Below, piece after piece: positions 53,590 to 63,007 of a stretch of DNA of 64,000 nt; the stretch's first letter is position 1, and each line of letters opens with the position of its first letter. The DNA lies in contig CM041465.1 of NCBI GenBank assembly GCA_023213395.1, positions 210,559,741-210,623,740 on the forward strand. The letters are read 5' to 3'. A model generated the notes under the pieces. The model did no database searches. It saw only the letters and a program-made list of their open reading frames with translations, and was not told the origin of the DNA. The DNA comes from Cycas panzhihuaensis. Taxonomy: Eukaryota > Cycadophyta. A program made the translations under genes and the position numbers.

Positions 53590-54627
53590 CTAATCATCTT
53601 CAACAAAGATTACATCTCTTGAGAGATGCATTTTTCTTCCAACTGGATCATACAACTTGTAGGCCTTGCTATGAATGGCATATCCTACAAAGATGCATTT
53701 GAGACTATGCTTATCCAACTTTGTCCTTTGTTGATCAGGTATGTGCATATATGCAATGCACCCAAATGTCCTCAAATGGCTGACAGTCGGTTTCTTACCA
53801 GTCCATGCCTCCTCAGGTGTAATGTTGATGACTGCTGTAGTAGGACTCCGATTGACCACATAGGCAGCTGTATGAAATGCTTCGGCCCAGTAAGCTCGAG
53901 GAAGTCCTTTCGTATACATCATAGTTTTGGCTTTATTAGCCAAAGTTCTGTTCATCCTTTCGGAGACTCCATTTTGTTGAGGAGTATGAGGAACTGTAAG
54001 TTGTCTCTAAATCCCATTATCCTTGCAATATTGGTTGAATTCATTTGAAGTGAATTCGCCTCCATTATCTGTCCTTAATGTTCCAATTGAATAGCTAGAT
54101 TTATTTTCTACTTCAGCTTTGAATTCTTTGAACTTAGAGAAAGCTTCTGATTTTTGCTTTATGAAGCAGACCCAAACTTTATGAGAAAAGTCATCAATGA
54201 AGAAGATGTAGTACAATGCTCCTCCAAAGGATTGAGTGGACATGGGTCCACATAAGTCTGAGTGAATCAACTGCAAAGGATAAGATGCACGCCAAGCTTT
54301 GCCTTTAGGAAAAGGCAAACGATGCTGAGTCCCCATTATGCAAGCTTCGCAAAGACATTTTGAACCATATATCTTCGGAAGCCCATATACCATGTTTTTG
54401 TTCATCATCTGCTTCAAATTATCTAGGCTTAAGTGACCTAGACGTTGATGCCATAATTGCATTTTTGACAAAGATATAGTGACCATGGAACCGTAATAAG
54501 CGTAATCAAGTGTAATGTTATTGGCATCCAACTTGTAAAGACCTTGATCCTCATATGCAACAGCTACAATCTGGTCATCTTTGTCACTAATGATACATTT
54601 CCCATTTTTGAATAACACGCTCATCTG
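53590..54627 (-). pseudogene. G pol: pre-integrase and integrase
   Basis: LWHQRLGHLSLDNLKQMMNK with CLCEACIMG (zinc domain), LIHSDLCGPMSTQSFGGALY with first Asp, FFIDDFSHKVWVCFIK, TLRTDNGGEFTSNEFNQYCK with second Asp, stop TAG at 54007-54009 (A has CAG), TPQQNGVSERMNRTLANKAK with catalytic Glu, YWAEAFHTAAYVVNRSPTTA, EEAWTGKKPTVSHLRTFGC, stop TAG at 53590-53592 (C has CAG). All D,D,E residues remain. Confidence 0.93.
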
Positions 54628-55116
54628 TTACTTGTCCAACTTGCTAACAAATAGCAAACTCTTCTCCATGGAAGGAATGAAATAGGCATCACTATTGGGA
54701 AATGTGGAGGAAGGATTTTCTGAAGAATGGAAAGGAGCTATTGTGCCTATGCCTGAAATCTCAACAGATTCATTATTTCCAAAGGTCACTGATTGACCTT
54801 TACTTTCCTTAATATTGCATAGGAGTTCTTCACTCCCTGTCATATGCTGTGAAGCTCCTGAATCAACAATCCAAGTGTGATCAACCTTGGATGAATGATA
54901 TGCACAAAACAGTTTGTCTTCATCGGGAAACTGATTAAAGTGGCGTTGGTAGCCACCTCTTTGACCCCCCCTTCCTCTTTGACCTCCTCGATAGGCACCT
55001 CGATTTGGTCGAGGGGGATTCTGCTGCTGTTCTGGCTGCTGAAATCTCTGTTGATATTGTTGCCTTAGCTGCTGTTGTCTCTGACTTTGTGGCTGTTGCT
55101 GCTGCTGTTGTTGTCG
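54628..55116 (-). pseudogene. G pol: Gln-rich linker and protease
   Basis: Directly after the Gag stop the same frame encodes a long Gln run, RPNRGAYRGGQRGRGGQRGG, DEDKLFCAYHSSKVDHTWIV, the active site DSGASQHMTGSEELL, GQSVTFGNNESVEISGIGTI and SLLFVSKLDK, then TAA at 54628-54630 where A has CAA. Gag and Pol therefore share one frame in this family. Confidence 0.92.
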
Positions 55117-55911
55117 TCATAGATCTGCATGCTTCTTTTTGCAATCAGGTGCAATATGGCCAGGTTTGCCACAATAATGACATACAACATTGGACTTAGA
55201 AGAGCCAATGTTCATGATTCTAAACTGCTTTGTGAATGCAAGTTTGGAGATTTGATTGGCCTTTGACTTAGCCGTGAAAGCACCTGGTGTAGATGGTTCT
55301 TCATTGTCCTTAGCATAAATTTGTTCTTCTTGAAGCAATAAGCTTTCAAGTTCATTAAATGTCATCTTCTTAAGTGAACCATCTCGAGTGGTAGACGATA
55401 TGAAGCCGTTGTAGTCCTTTGGCAATGCTTTGGTGATGGAAGTGATGAGCTCATCCCTAGTTGCAGGACTACCTAAAGTATTCAGTTCATTACAAACCTC
55501 CTTAATGGAGGACAAAAAAGCCGACATAGGCTTGACAAACTTAACAGAATACAGTTTGCCTTTAACCATCAGAATGCGAGCTTCATCTTGCCTTTCATAC
55601 AATGAGGACAAAGTGTCCCAAGCTTCTTTAGAAGTTTTAGCAGAAGAAATGTTTTGATCTACATGCACATCCACAATCATATGAAGAAAAGCCAAAGCAA
55701 TCTCGTCTTTGGCTTCCCAAGCAGCAACACGTTCAAAATCAACATCATCTTCATCATCATTAACAAGTGCAGGATTGGGGATTCTCCCAAAAACATATCC
55801 CCAGAATTCATTCATTATCAAGAGATTTTGTGTGATTCTTTTCCATTCTTGATAATTTCCTTGCCCTGTTAACCTTATTGTGCATGCATTGAGCATGTTA
55901 ATAGTAGCCAT
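55117..55911 (-). CDS. G gag, 264 codons, one zinc knuckle
   Basis: ATG at 55911 (MATINMLNACTIRLTGQGNY) with QEWKRITQNLLIMNEFWGYV, DEIALAFLHMIVDVHVDQNI, TLSSLYERQDEARILMVKGK, FVKPMSAFLSSIKEVCNELN, KALPKDYNGFISSTTRDGSL, ESLLLQEEQIYAKDNEEPST and CHYCGKPGHIAPDC as CCHC knuckle. It stops at a TGA (55117-55119) in a CGA-like context, directly before the Gln-rich tail. Capsid and nucleocapsid are complete, so this Gag could still be made; Pol could not follow without readthrough. Confidence 0.93.
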   Translation of the reverse strand: MATINMLNACTIRLTGQGNYQEWKRITQNLLIMNEFWGYVFGRIPNPALVNDDEDDVDFERVAAWEAKDEIALAFLHMIVDVHVDQNISSAKTSKEAWDTLSSLYERQDEARILMVKGKLYSVKFVKPMSAFLSSIKEVCNELNTLGSPATRDELITSITKALPKDYNGFISSTTRDGSLKKMTFNELESLLLQEEQIYAKDNEEPSTPGAFTAKSKANQISKLAFTKQFRIMNIGSSKSNVVCHYCGKPGHIAPDCKKKHADL

Positions 55912-57802
55912 CTTTCACTTGTATGAATAAAAGCTAGCAAATAACTTGGTAACTTCAAAGCTTTGTCGCTTAAGTTCCACCTTCTAACAACACCACCAGT
56001 CCTGATTTTACAAGAAGATCCAACAACTGGGTGGAGTGATGAGGGGTGGAGGACTTCGGCAATTTTCAAATTCACTTTTAGAAAGTTTTAAAGTGAATTT
56101 TTAAGGTACATTTACTTGGATTATGTACTTAGTGTAGATGCTATGATTTAGCTTACAATGATAGGCTTCTTAAGAAGCAAGTTCATGAAATAATGAGCAC
56201 TTGATTAAGTGTTTTAAGTGCTTTTGAAATCCAAGTAAGATGCTTTGAAGTGCTTGAGTACAATATGTAAGTACTTTTGAGATTTTAGTACTTAGTGAAA
56301 AAAATGAAGCAAAAGCTTGATGACGATTGCAGAAGTGGGTTCGTTTTAATGCTCCAAAGCCAATGTAGAGAGAAAACCACTTGCCAAAATGTACGAAATG
56401 TACTCCAAACACCAAGCGAATGCCAAGCAGCAAGTTGTTGAGACTTTAAAATAGTCCCAACAATCCAACAGAAAGAGTGATTTTTATTAAAGTACAAAAT
56501 TCAACCTCCTTTTTGAGATTTTGAAGGCTATGGGTCACCATGCAAGGTGCCAAAAAATCAACTCAACTGGTGATGAATGTCACCTTTACAATATGAACAT
56601 GCTTATTGACTACTTCACTTAAGCTCTTAATACTTTAATAGCATTAAAATGAGTGCTAAAAGAGCTTAAAAAAGCATAAAATGAAGGCTGAAATCAACCT
56701 TTTTTGTAACTTCGCATCACCAGAACACCACGCAGGGAATCTTTTCAAGCACTTAAATCATGTAACTTCAATCTTTAATGAGAGGAGAATGACTTGGCAT
56801 GAGTCATTTGATGAGTCCTCTTTCCACCAAGAAAATTTTAATCCTCTTAAGTACTAAAAAATACTTTTATGAGCCACTTAAAAAATGCTTTATAAATGAG
56901 AATAAATCTCAAAAAAAAATTCTTAAAGCATTTAAGTCACCACTATTTTGAAGTATCTCTTTGAGATATTCTTCAAAAGACAAGAAAAAATGACTTAAGT
57001 AAGGATTGAATGCTAAAATCCTCCTTTAAGCAACGGACCCCACTTAATTAACAATTCTATTCTCTTGATAAAAGGAACTTTATAAAAAAAGGACCTTCAT
57101 TAAAATGAGAATATGCTTAGTATATGCTAAATTGCATATACCATAAAATTTTATGCCAAAATCAAATTAATTTTGAATTCCCGTGAGGGCGGCGGTTCTT
57201 TCTTTTCTCGTACGGCTCCGTGTGCATTTCCCGAGGCATCCCGTGTGGATGCAGGTCCGCATGCAGTCCCGTGGATTTCCGCGTGTGCAGCTCCCGTTGA
57301 CAGAGTTTCCGGAAGCTTCTTCCGTGCGCAGTCCGTTGAATCTCCCGTGGACAGGGACAGAGTAGTCCGTGCGACCTCCCGTGGACGGACAGGCTTTAGT
57401 TGCTGCTCCGTGCAGTGCATTCTCCGTAACTTCTTTAGCATGCGGGGCTTTGTGCAGGTCCGGGTAGGAACAGGAGATAGGGATGTGATGGTGCTGTGGA
57501 GGAACAGACGCAGGTGCGTGTGGAGAAAGGATGACTGTGGCAGTGAGGCAGACGCATCAATGCACTTCAACTTCCGTGCAAAAAACGGCTAAGACAAGTG
57601 CGCAGTTCTGAGCAGGGACAGACCTTGAGATGTATGCAGGTCCCTTGTGCAGGCAGGGACAAAGGGACAGTGAGAGGACACAGAACAGTGAGAATTCCTG
57701 TGCAGTCTCTTGCAGGGTAAAGACAGGTACAGCACCACCAAGTGTAGATTCCAAACAGTGCTTAAGCAAGTAGCACCAACAATCCAAAGCTTAAGCAAAC
57801 TT
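55912..57802 (-). other. G leader, 1.9 kb
   Basis: No gene. The gag-proximal 130 bases match A and C, but the block with the GACCGTACGGTC palindrome is absent: the text jumps from GGAGGACTTCGGC to the TTTTAAAG region that in A lies about 250 bases further on. The stem-loop is at 56437-56461. The stretch 57175-57560 is GC- and CpG-rich with repeated TCCCGTG/TCCGTG words, unlike any other leader here; it is open on both strands only because it is GC-rich. Confidence 0.7.
56437..56461 (-). promoter_or_regulatory. G leader stem-loop
   Basis: Plus-strand arms GTTGAGAC and GTCCCAAC around TTTAAAATA; on the transcript strand the variant pair is G-U. Equivalent to 27997, 36008 and 39214. Confidence 0.48.
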
Positions 57803-57815
57803 AGCTCTGATACCA
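57803..57815 (-). promoter_or_regulatory. G primer binding site
   Basis: The minus strand reads TGGTATCAGAGCT two bases inside the 5' LTR, a perfect initiator-Met PBS. Confidence 0.92.
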
Positions 57816-57817
57816 AT

Positions 57818-58363
57818 TGTTAGAATGGGCCAAATGGCCATATAGGTCCAAGATCATTAACAAAACACAAGAGCATTAAATGCATTAAGCATAAACCAAA
57901 ATAGAACACAAAGAGAAAGAGGAGCAAGATTAAGATACCAAGTATGAGGTGTTGGAATTGGTCCAACCACCAAAGAATGCTCAGCTTGATTAACAAACTG
58001 ACAGAATAACAATGAGCTCCAACTCTTGAATGAACAACAATGAAGAAAGGCCTCATTAAATAGAGGGAGATGAGAGGCCAAAGGCTATTGCATGATTGAC
58101 AAGTGTCAATCATGCAATGCATGCTTGCATGTAGGACAAGTGTCCATTGGAAGCTCTTGTGAGCAAAAGTGCAAGGGGGTCATTTGACCCTCAAGTGACA
58201 TAAGTGACAATGTTATGTCACTAGACATAAAGTGGGTGTGTACTTTATCACTTAAGTGATAAAGTCACCCCTAAAGTACAAAAGTGCACATAAAACATTA
58301 AAGTGCACATAATACATTAAAATAAAGTACATAAAGTTTAACATGTAAACATAAGGTTTAACA
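57818..58363 (-). repeat. G 5' LTR
   Basis: Pairs with 51178-51723, same length. Most of the differences are transitions, many of them C/T or G/A. Confidence 0.94.
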
Positions 58364-58368
58364 ATGAT

Positions 58369-58639
58369 ATCCATGATACAATATCCTTGCATATTTATAG
58401 CCAACTTTGTGTCCCTTCATGAGGAGACATGATTTGTTAACATGCTTTTTAATAATTAACGGGGCATAACACATTCCCTTGAAACCGTTCCCACTCACTC
58501 TAGGATAGTCTGCCAACCATTCCTCGAGAGTTGGAATGCTAAACTGTGATCATTCCAACTATTCTTGCAACCATTCCTAGATGTAATTTTCAATGTTTCG
58601 TATTGCCATTTCATAAGTGGAGCCATTCTTGAAGCAGTT
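58369..58639. other. Unassigned sequence right of G
   Basis: Continues the N interior by TSD logic. A TATTTATAGCC string at 58391-58401 may be a promoter relic. No coding motif. Confidence 0.4.
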
Positions 58640-60180
58640 CTTGATAATCCTAAGTGCCCATGTGCTAGATTTGTTGCATACAATCACAATTCCAAAATTC
58701 AATGGATTGCTTAATCTAGAAGCACTGGGTGAATGGATATGCAATCTAGAAGCATATTTTAAATGTCAACTATTGACATACACTTCAAAGATCACTATCA
58801 TCGAAGTGCATGTGGAAGATCAAGCTCTTCTTTGGTGGTAGACATACACCAAAAATCTAGCATAAACTAACCAACCACCTGTCATCATATGGAATGTTTT
58901 TAAGTAGGTCACCTAAGAGCGGTTCTACTCCTTTGGGTATCAAGATGAACTAATGTGACAATGGTTATAACTCAGGCAAAATACTAGCAGATCAATGCAA
59001 CAGTATATCAACTAGGTCCATAAGGTAATCAATATGCTTGAGATTTCGGATCACGAGAAACACCAAGCACTAAAATTTCTCAAAAACTTACATTCTTATA
59101 TACAGATAGAGTTAAATTATTTCTTCATTGACACTCTAAATGAGGCTTTTCAATACACTCTTAAGGCAAAGTCTCGTAGCAACAAATAGACTCCCCTTAA
59201 GGCATAACATTCTACAACATCTGTGCAAAGCTTGAAGAGCCTCACTACTAGCAACTCACCAATCTCTCATAGGTATATAGCAGTTGAGAAGGGTAAAATC
59301 CCATCAAATATTGTCAAATTCACAAGAACCACTCGCATTTAAATGATGAATATTGAAATAGAAGGTGCCACAAAAGACACTTGCATCTAAGACACTCATA
59401 ATGGAAGAATCGTTGAAAGAAGAAGAAATGGTTTTGAGTCACAAATGTGGATATAGTAGATCAAAACCTTAACCTCATGGTCAAACCACACCCAGTTGCT
59501 AATTGAGAAGCCCTCTACACCCACAAATGCTAGGTAAAGACAGATTGGTATAGTGTATTTTTTATAATGACAACATACAAAATTTGTTTTTGGAATAGTT
59601 GGTCAATGACCTCAACCTTGAAACAGAATCGCATCCGCACACTATCATCTTGGATGGGTCAAAAAGGGGATCTCACTAATCTAACTTACTAGAAATCACC
59701 ACATAACATTTCCCATGAAACTATACAGTGATATGGTAACCTGTGATGTTGTGCCATTATACTATGGTGATTTACTTCTTGACAGACCATATCACTACAA
59801 TCGAGGCACATGCTACTACAATCGGATAACAACCATGTCTTACATAAAGAGGGAAGGAAGTACAAATTCCAATCTCCTTCAACAACTTTTATTGCTATTA
59901 ACATAGAGGTCCCAAGATCTTCAACTTCTACAATATCGCTTCCTCATCCTATTTGCAGTGCCCCACCTTTGCAAAGTAGCACACACCGTATTTTAATGGG
60001 CACTCTTAATGAACCTACGGTTCTATTCATGGTTGACACCATTCTTGGTATCAAGATCAGGGTTAGAAACTAGGTGGTCTCCTACTTGATCATCAATAAA
60101 GGGAAATTGTTTGAATAGGCAAATTGGTTCTTTAAGGCAATAATGGACTGATACTTTCCACATCTCAGTTAGTACCTGAA
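58640..60180 (+). pseudogene. Gypsy gag and protease remnant
   Basis: The plus strand reads KFNGLLNLEALGEWICNLEA then YFKCQLLTYTSKITIIEVHV and EDQALLWW near 58690-58840, the classic gypsy Gag opening. Later come a decayed zinc knuckle (SHKCGYSRSKP, near 59436-59470) and protease text ETESHPHTIILDGSKRGSH near 59620-59660 and MVTCDVVPLYYGDLLLDRPY near 59735-59790, the conserved gypsy CDVV...LLGRPW block with LLDRPY here. RT and beyond are missing. It may belong to N (same strand). Confidence 0.7.
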
Positions 60181-60198
60181 AATGGGAATAATTTAATC

Positions 60199-60580
60199 TT
60201 AGAGAGGGGAGGAAATGATGAGAAATAATCATTGCATTTAATGTAAGTAATGTAAATAGTAAAACATACTTTATGTAATAATAGACTTAACTAAGCAAAT
60301 GACTCTGGTTAAGTTGTACTTGAGTTAGGGCCAAACTCGGTAGTTAATTAGAAACTAATCAACGGAGGATTAGTTAGGATAGTAACTACCTAAAACTACC
60401 TTATCCTATTATAAAACGTGTATTTGTAGTTCATAATAAATGAGAAAGTAAGGAGAGAATTATGAGCTCTCTCTCTCTCTCTCTCTAGTGACAAGTTATT
60501 CACCCTTGCATTCTTGCAAGATTATGCACTCCGCAACCTCAAAAAGTCTTCGAGGGTGAGATACATCATCACCCTAGAGA
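60199..60580 (+). repeat. Purine tract and 3' LTR of a gypsy-type element
   Basis: TTAGAGAGGGGAGGAAA (60199-60215) is followed by TGATGAGAAATAATC, which looks like an LTR start. The following 350 bases have a TATAAAACG box near 60411 and a (CT)n run at 60466-60486, like an LTR with its transcript start. The right end is not certain (ATACATCA at 60561-60568 is one option). The start differs from the N LTR, so it is probably another element. Confidence 0.55.
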
Positions 60581-61289
60581 AGGCAACATTTCAAAGGAGA
60601 CATCTCGCTTGTTATAGTGGACACCACTAGGGCAAAAGTGTTTGGCCAATAATGATATAGACACAAGTTGTTCAAGCAATTTGCATCTTTGGTTGAAAAA
60701 AAATCAAAGAAAAGTTGTCTACTTAGATTGAAAAGGGAACAAAATAGTGCAACCAAAAGCAAAACAAGAAGAAACTAGTACATTGGGACCTAAATAACAA
60801 AAACTAATAAAGGGAAAGAAACAACCACAACAAAAGGGCAAGCCCATAATTATGGGGGAAAAGCCAATGAACTGAAAAATTTGGGTTCAAGAGTGCAAGA
60901 AAACCCAAGTGGAAGGAGTGGAACAAAGAAAACCAAGGAAGGTGAACAAGCAATGAAACTAAAGGATATATGGCATCAAGTTGGGTATTGTACTAAATGC
61001 TGATATTGATCAAGAATGGGTGCTTGATGCACACCTTGGCATTGGATATTTATGTCTAGGTAAAATGAAAGCCAAGTATTAATGAAACAAAACATGGTAG
61101 AAACTAAGAAGAGAAAAACCAAAGATGTAGAAGACTAGTTATTGAAGAGCCAAGGAGCTCCATTAAAAGAAATACAGGATGCCACATTTGAAGTCCAAGA
61201 AATGTTGACTTTTGAGGACAAATTAAAAGCCTTGCTTATTGAGTTAAGTGCTAAAAATGAAGAAATTAAACAATTGAAAACTAAGAAAC
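60581..61289. other. Unassigned, Lys-rich and coiled-coil-like frames
   Basis: Plus-strand frames near 60760-60960 are very Lys/Gln/Asn-rich; 61145-61285 reads FEVQEMLTFEDKLKALLIEL followed by SAKNEEIKQLKTKK, with leucine heptads. Many stops. This could be the end of a Gag or spacer protein; I do not recognise it. Confidence 0.35.
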
Positions 61290-61690
61290 TGTTAGAATAT
61301 AATGTTTAATGTATATGTCTTCTATGTAAAGTGTGTCCTAGAGTCAATAGAGTTATAGTCCTAAGTATTAAAGTCTAAGGGTCATGCATTATAATAATGT
61401 TATGTGGGAAGTTAGAATGCCATTGATTAATAGGTTGGTGAAGTGTCATTGGTTAGGTTAGAGGTATTTGTCCCACATGTGTCACGTCTCTTGTATAGTC
61501 TTCCACCTATGTTGTATAAATAGGTGGTTGAGGTACAGTATGTAATCAAGTCATCATGGAGACTCATGTTGAGTCTATGGTGCATTAATGTTTTGATGTA
61601 ATCTGCTTATGTTGAGTTAATACAAGTTATGCTTTGTTCATTGATATTGTTGATTTGTGTTGATGTTGAATGCTTTACATGTGAAAATCT
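61290..61690 (+). repeat. Isolated LTR-like sequence
   Basis: Begins TGTTAGAATATAATG, the exact first 15 bases of the D LTR, then diverges. TATAAATA at 61515-61522 and a T-rich GTTGATTTGTGTTGATG end fit a copia LTR. No matching partner, PBS or purine tract is seen, so it may be a solo LTR. The right end and TSD are unresolved. Confidence 0.5.
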
Positions 61691-61699
61691 ATCTGGAAC

Positions 61700-62454
61700 C
61701 ATCATCCAAGATTGAGGTTTTACAAATAAAGGCCATTAACCTAAAGAAATTGGATGCCCTATAAATTTTGCATGCAATGAACATTTTAACATGATAATTT
61801 CCATTATTCAACCGGAACTATAGCAACCCCCCTAATTCTAAAGATATTCTGGATGACTTCTATGCCAATTTCTGGCTGACTTCCCAAGTGGTATTATTCT
61901 TAGTATTGCCCCCATTTTGGCCGACTTCCATCAGGACTGAGTAGCCGCCTATTTAAAAACGTTTGAGGCCTCATTCCTGGCATTTCTGTGGAAGTGTTGG
62001 CTTCCATATTTTCGATTCTAGGGTTGCAGTTGTGTTGGAGAGAACCTCGCCTCGAAGAGGAAGAATTATCAGTAGAAATAACTTTGTAAGTTGCACTTTA
62101 TATTCTTTAGTATTCAACATATTTGTTCATATTCTAAAGCAGTATATTATTCATATTTATTTTCAATTCAGTGGAAAGCATATATTTTGCATACTTTTCC
62201 TCTATTTTGGCTCTTTTATTTCCAAAAGATCGGTTCATGTCACTTCAAGTGGTATCAAAGTTTCGTTCCAAGGTGGAATTTGGAAGTAAGCCTTAAAGAA
62301 TAGGCCCAAAATTCGCCCCACCCCCAAAGGACGGAACTAAGATCAGAGAAAAGTCTCCTTCTTAACAAAATGGTGAATCAGGACCAAATCTCAGCAATGG
62401 AAAATAGAATGACTGAACTTCTAGACAAAATCGATCAATGGTTGAATTAGTTCA
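61700..62454 (+). mobile_element. Element L: gypsy-type LTR, PBS and gag start, relative of K
   Basis: The LTR (start not fixed, end 62249 at CACTTCAAG) contains GCCGACTTCCATC, a TATTTAAAAACG TATA-like string near 61951 and CCTCGCCTCGAAGAGGAA. PBS TGGTATCAAAG is at 62250-62260. The gag ATG at 62370 begins MVNQDQISAMENRMTELLDK, then a TAG. F is inserted at 62455, 85 bases into gag. K shows the same LTR end, PBS and start on the other strand. Confidence 0.7.
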
Positions 62455-62996
62455 TGTTGAATATGGCATTTAGCCTACATAAACCAAGATCTAGAATATT
62501 GTTCAACTCTAGTTCTAGAATCAAAGAGATCAACACTTAGCAATGAAAGCTACTTCAAGTAAACAAGGTAAAAGACTAAAACATGAAAGAGCATGAGCAA
62601 GATGATACCAAAATGAGGAGGAGATGGAATTGGTCCAATCTCCAAATGAATATCAGTTTGATTAGCAAATTGGCAACAGAACGATATAGCTAAAACTCTA
62701 TATGAGAAACATGAGAAGTGGTCTCAATATATAGAGTTACAGAAGAGACCTAAGGCATCGGATGTTTGACAAGTGTCAAACATCCAAGCTACATGCTTTG
62801 CATGTAGGACGTGTCCTTTTGGGCTATCAAGTGAGCAAAAGTGCATGAAGGTCATTTGACCCTTAAGTGACAATGTTATGTCACTAGAAAAGAATGTGGG
62901 TGTGTACTTTATCACTTAAGTGATAAGTCACCCATAAAGTACAAATATACATGAAATAAAGTACATATGCTTAACATGTAAACATAAGGTTTAACA
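62455..62996 (-). repeat. F 3' LTR
   Basis: TGTTGAATATGGC to AAGGTTTAACA; hairpin with arms GATGTTTGAC and GTCAAACATC at about 62761-62784 and palindrome TTATCACTTAAGTGATAA near 62909-62926. The purine tract (minus GTAAGGGGAGG) is at 62997-63007. Confidence 0.92.
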
Positions 62997-63007
62997 CCTC
63001 CCCTTAC

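Larger units (their letters stand above)
51178..58363 (-). mobile_element. Element G: best-preserved Ty1/copia retrotransposon, 7.2 kb
   Basis: Both LTRs are 546 bp (51178-51723, 57818-58363) and differ at about 11 positions by my count, near 2 percent. TSD ATGAT is perfect (51173-51177, 58364-58368). PBS, purine tract and all domains are present in copia order. Four premature stops and a disturbed patch at about 52560-52600 are the main defects. It lacks the palindrome block of A, B and C. A few changes separate it from an intact polyprotein, so it is the youngest well-read copy here. Confidence 0.95.

Noticed and set aside
57151-57592. Overlapping open frames of 139 codons on both strands
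   Set aside because: The segment is GC-rich and poor in stop codons by composition; it lies in the untranslated leader of G and neither frame has a recognisable domain.
60466-60486. (CT)n run as an independent microsatellite locus
   Set aside because: It lies just downstream of a TATA-like box in a probable LTR, where pyrimidine-rich tracts are common; kept only as a part of that LTR.
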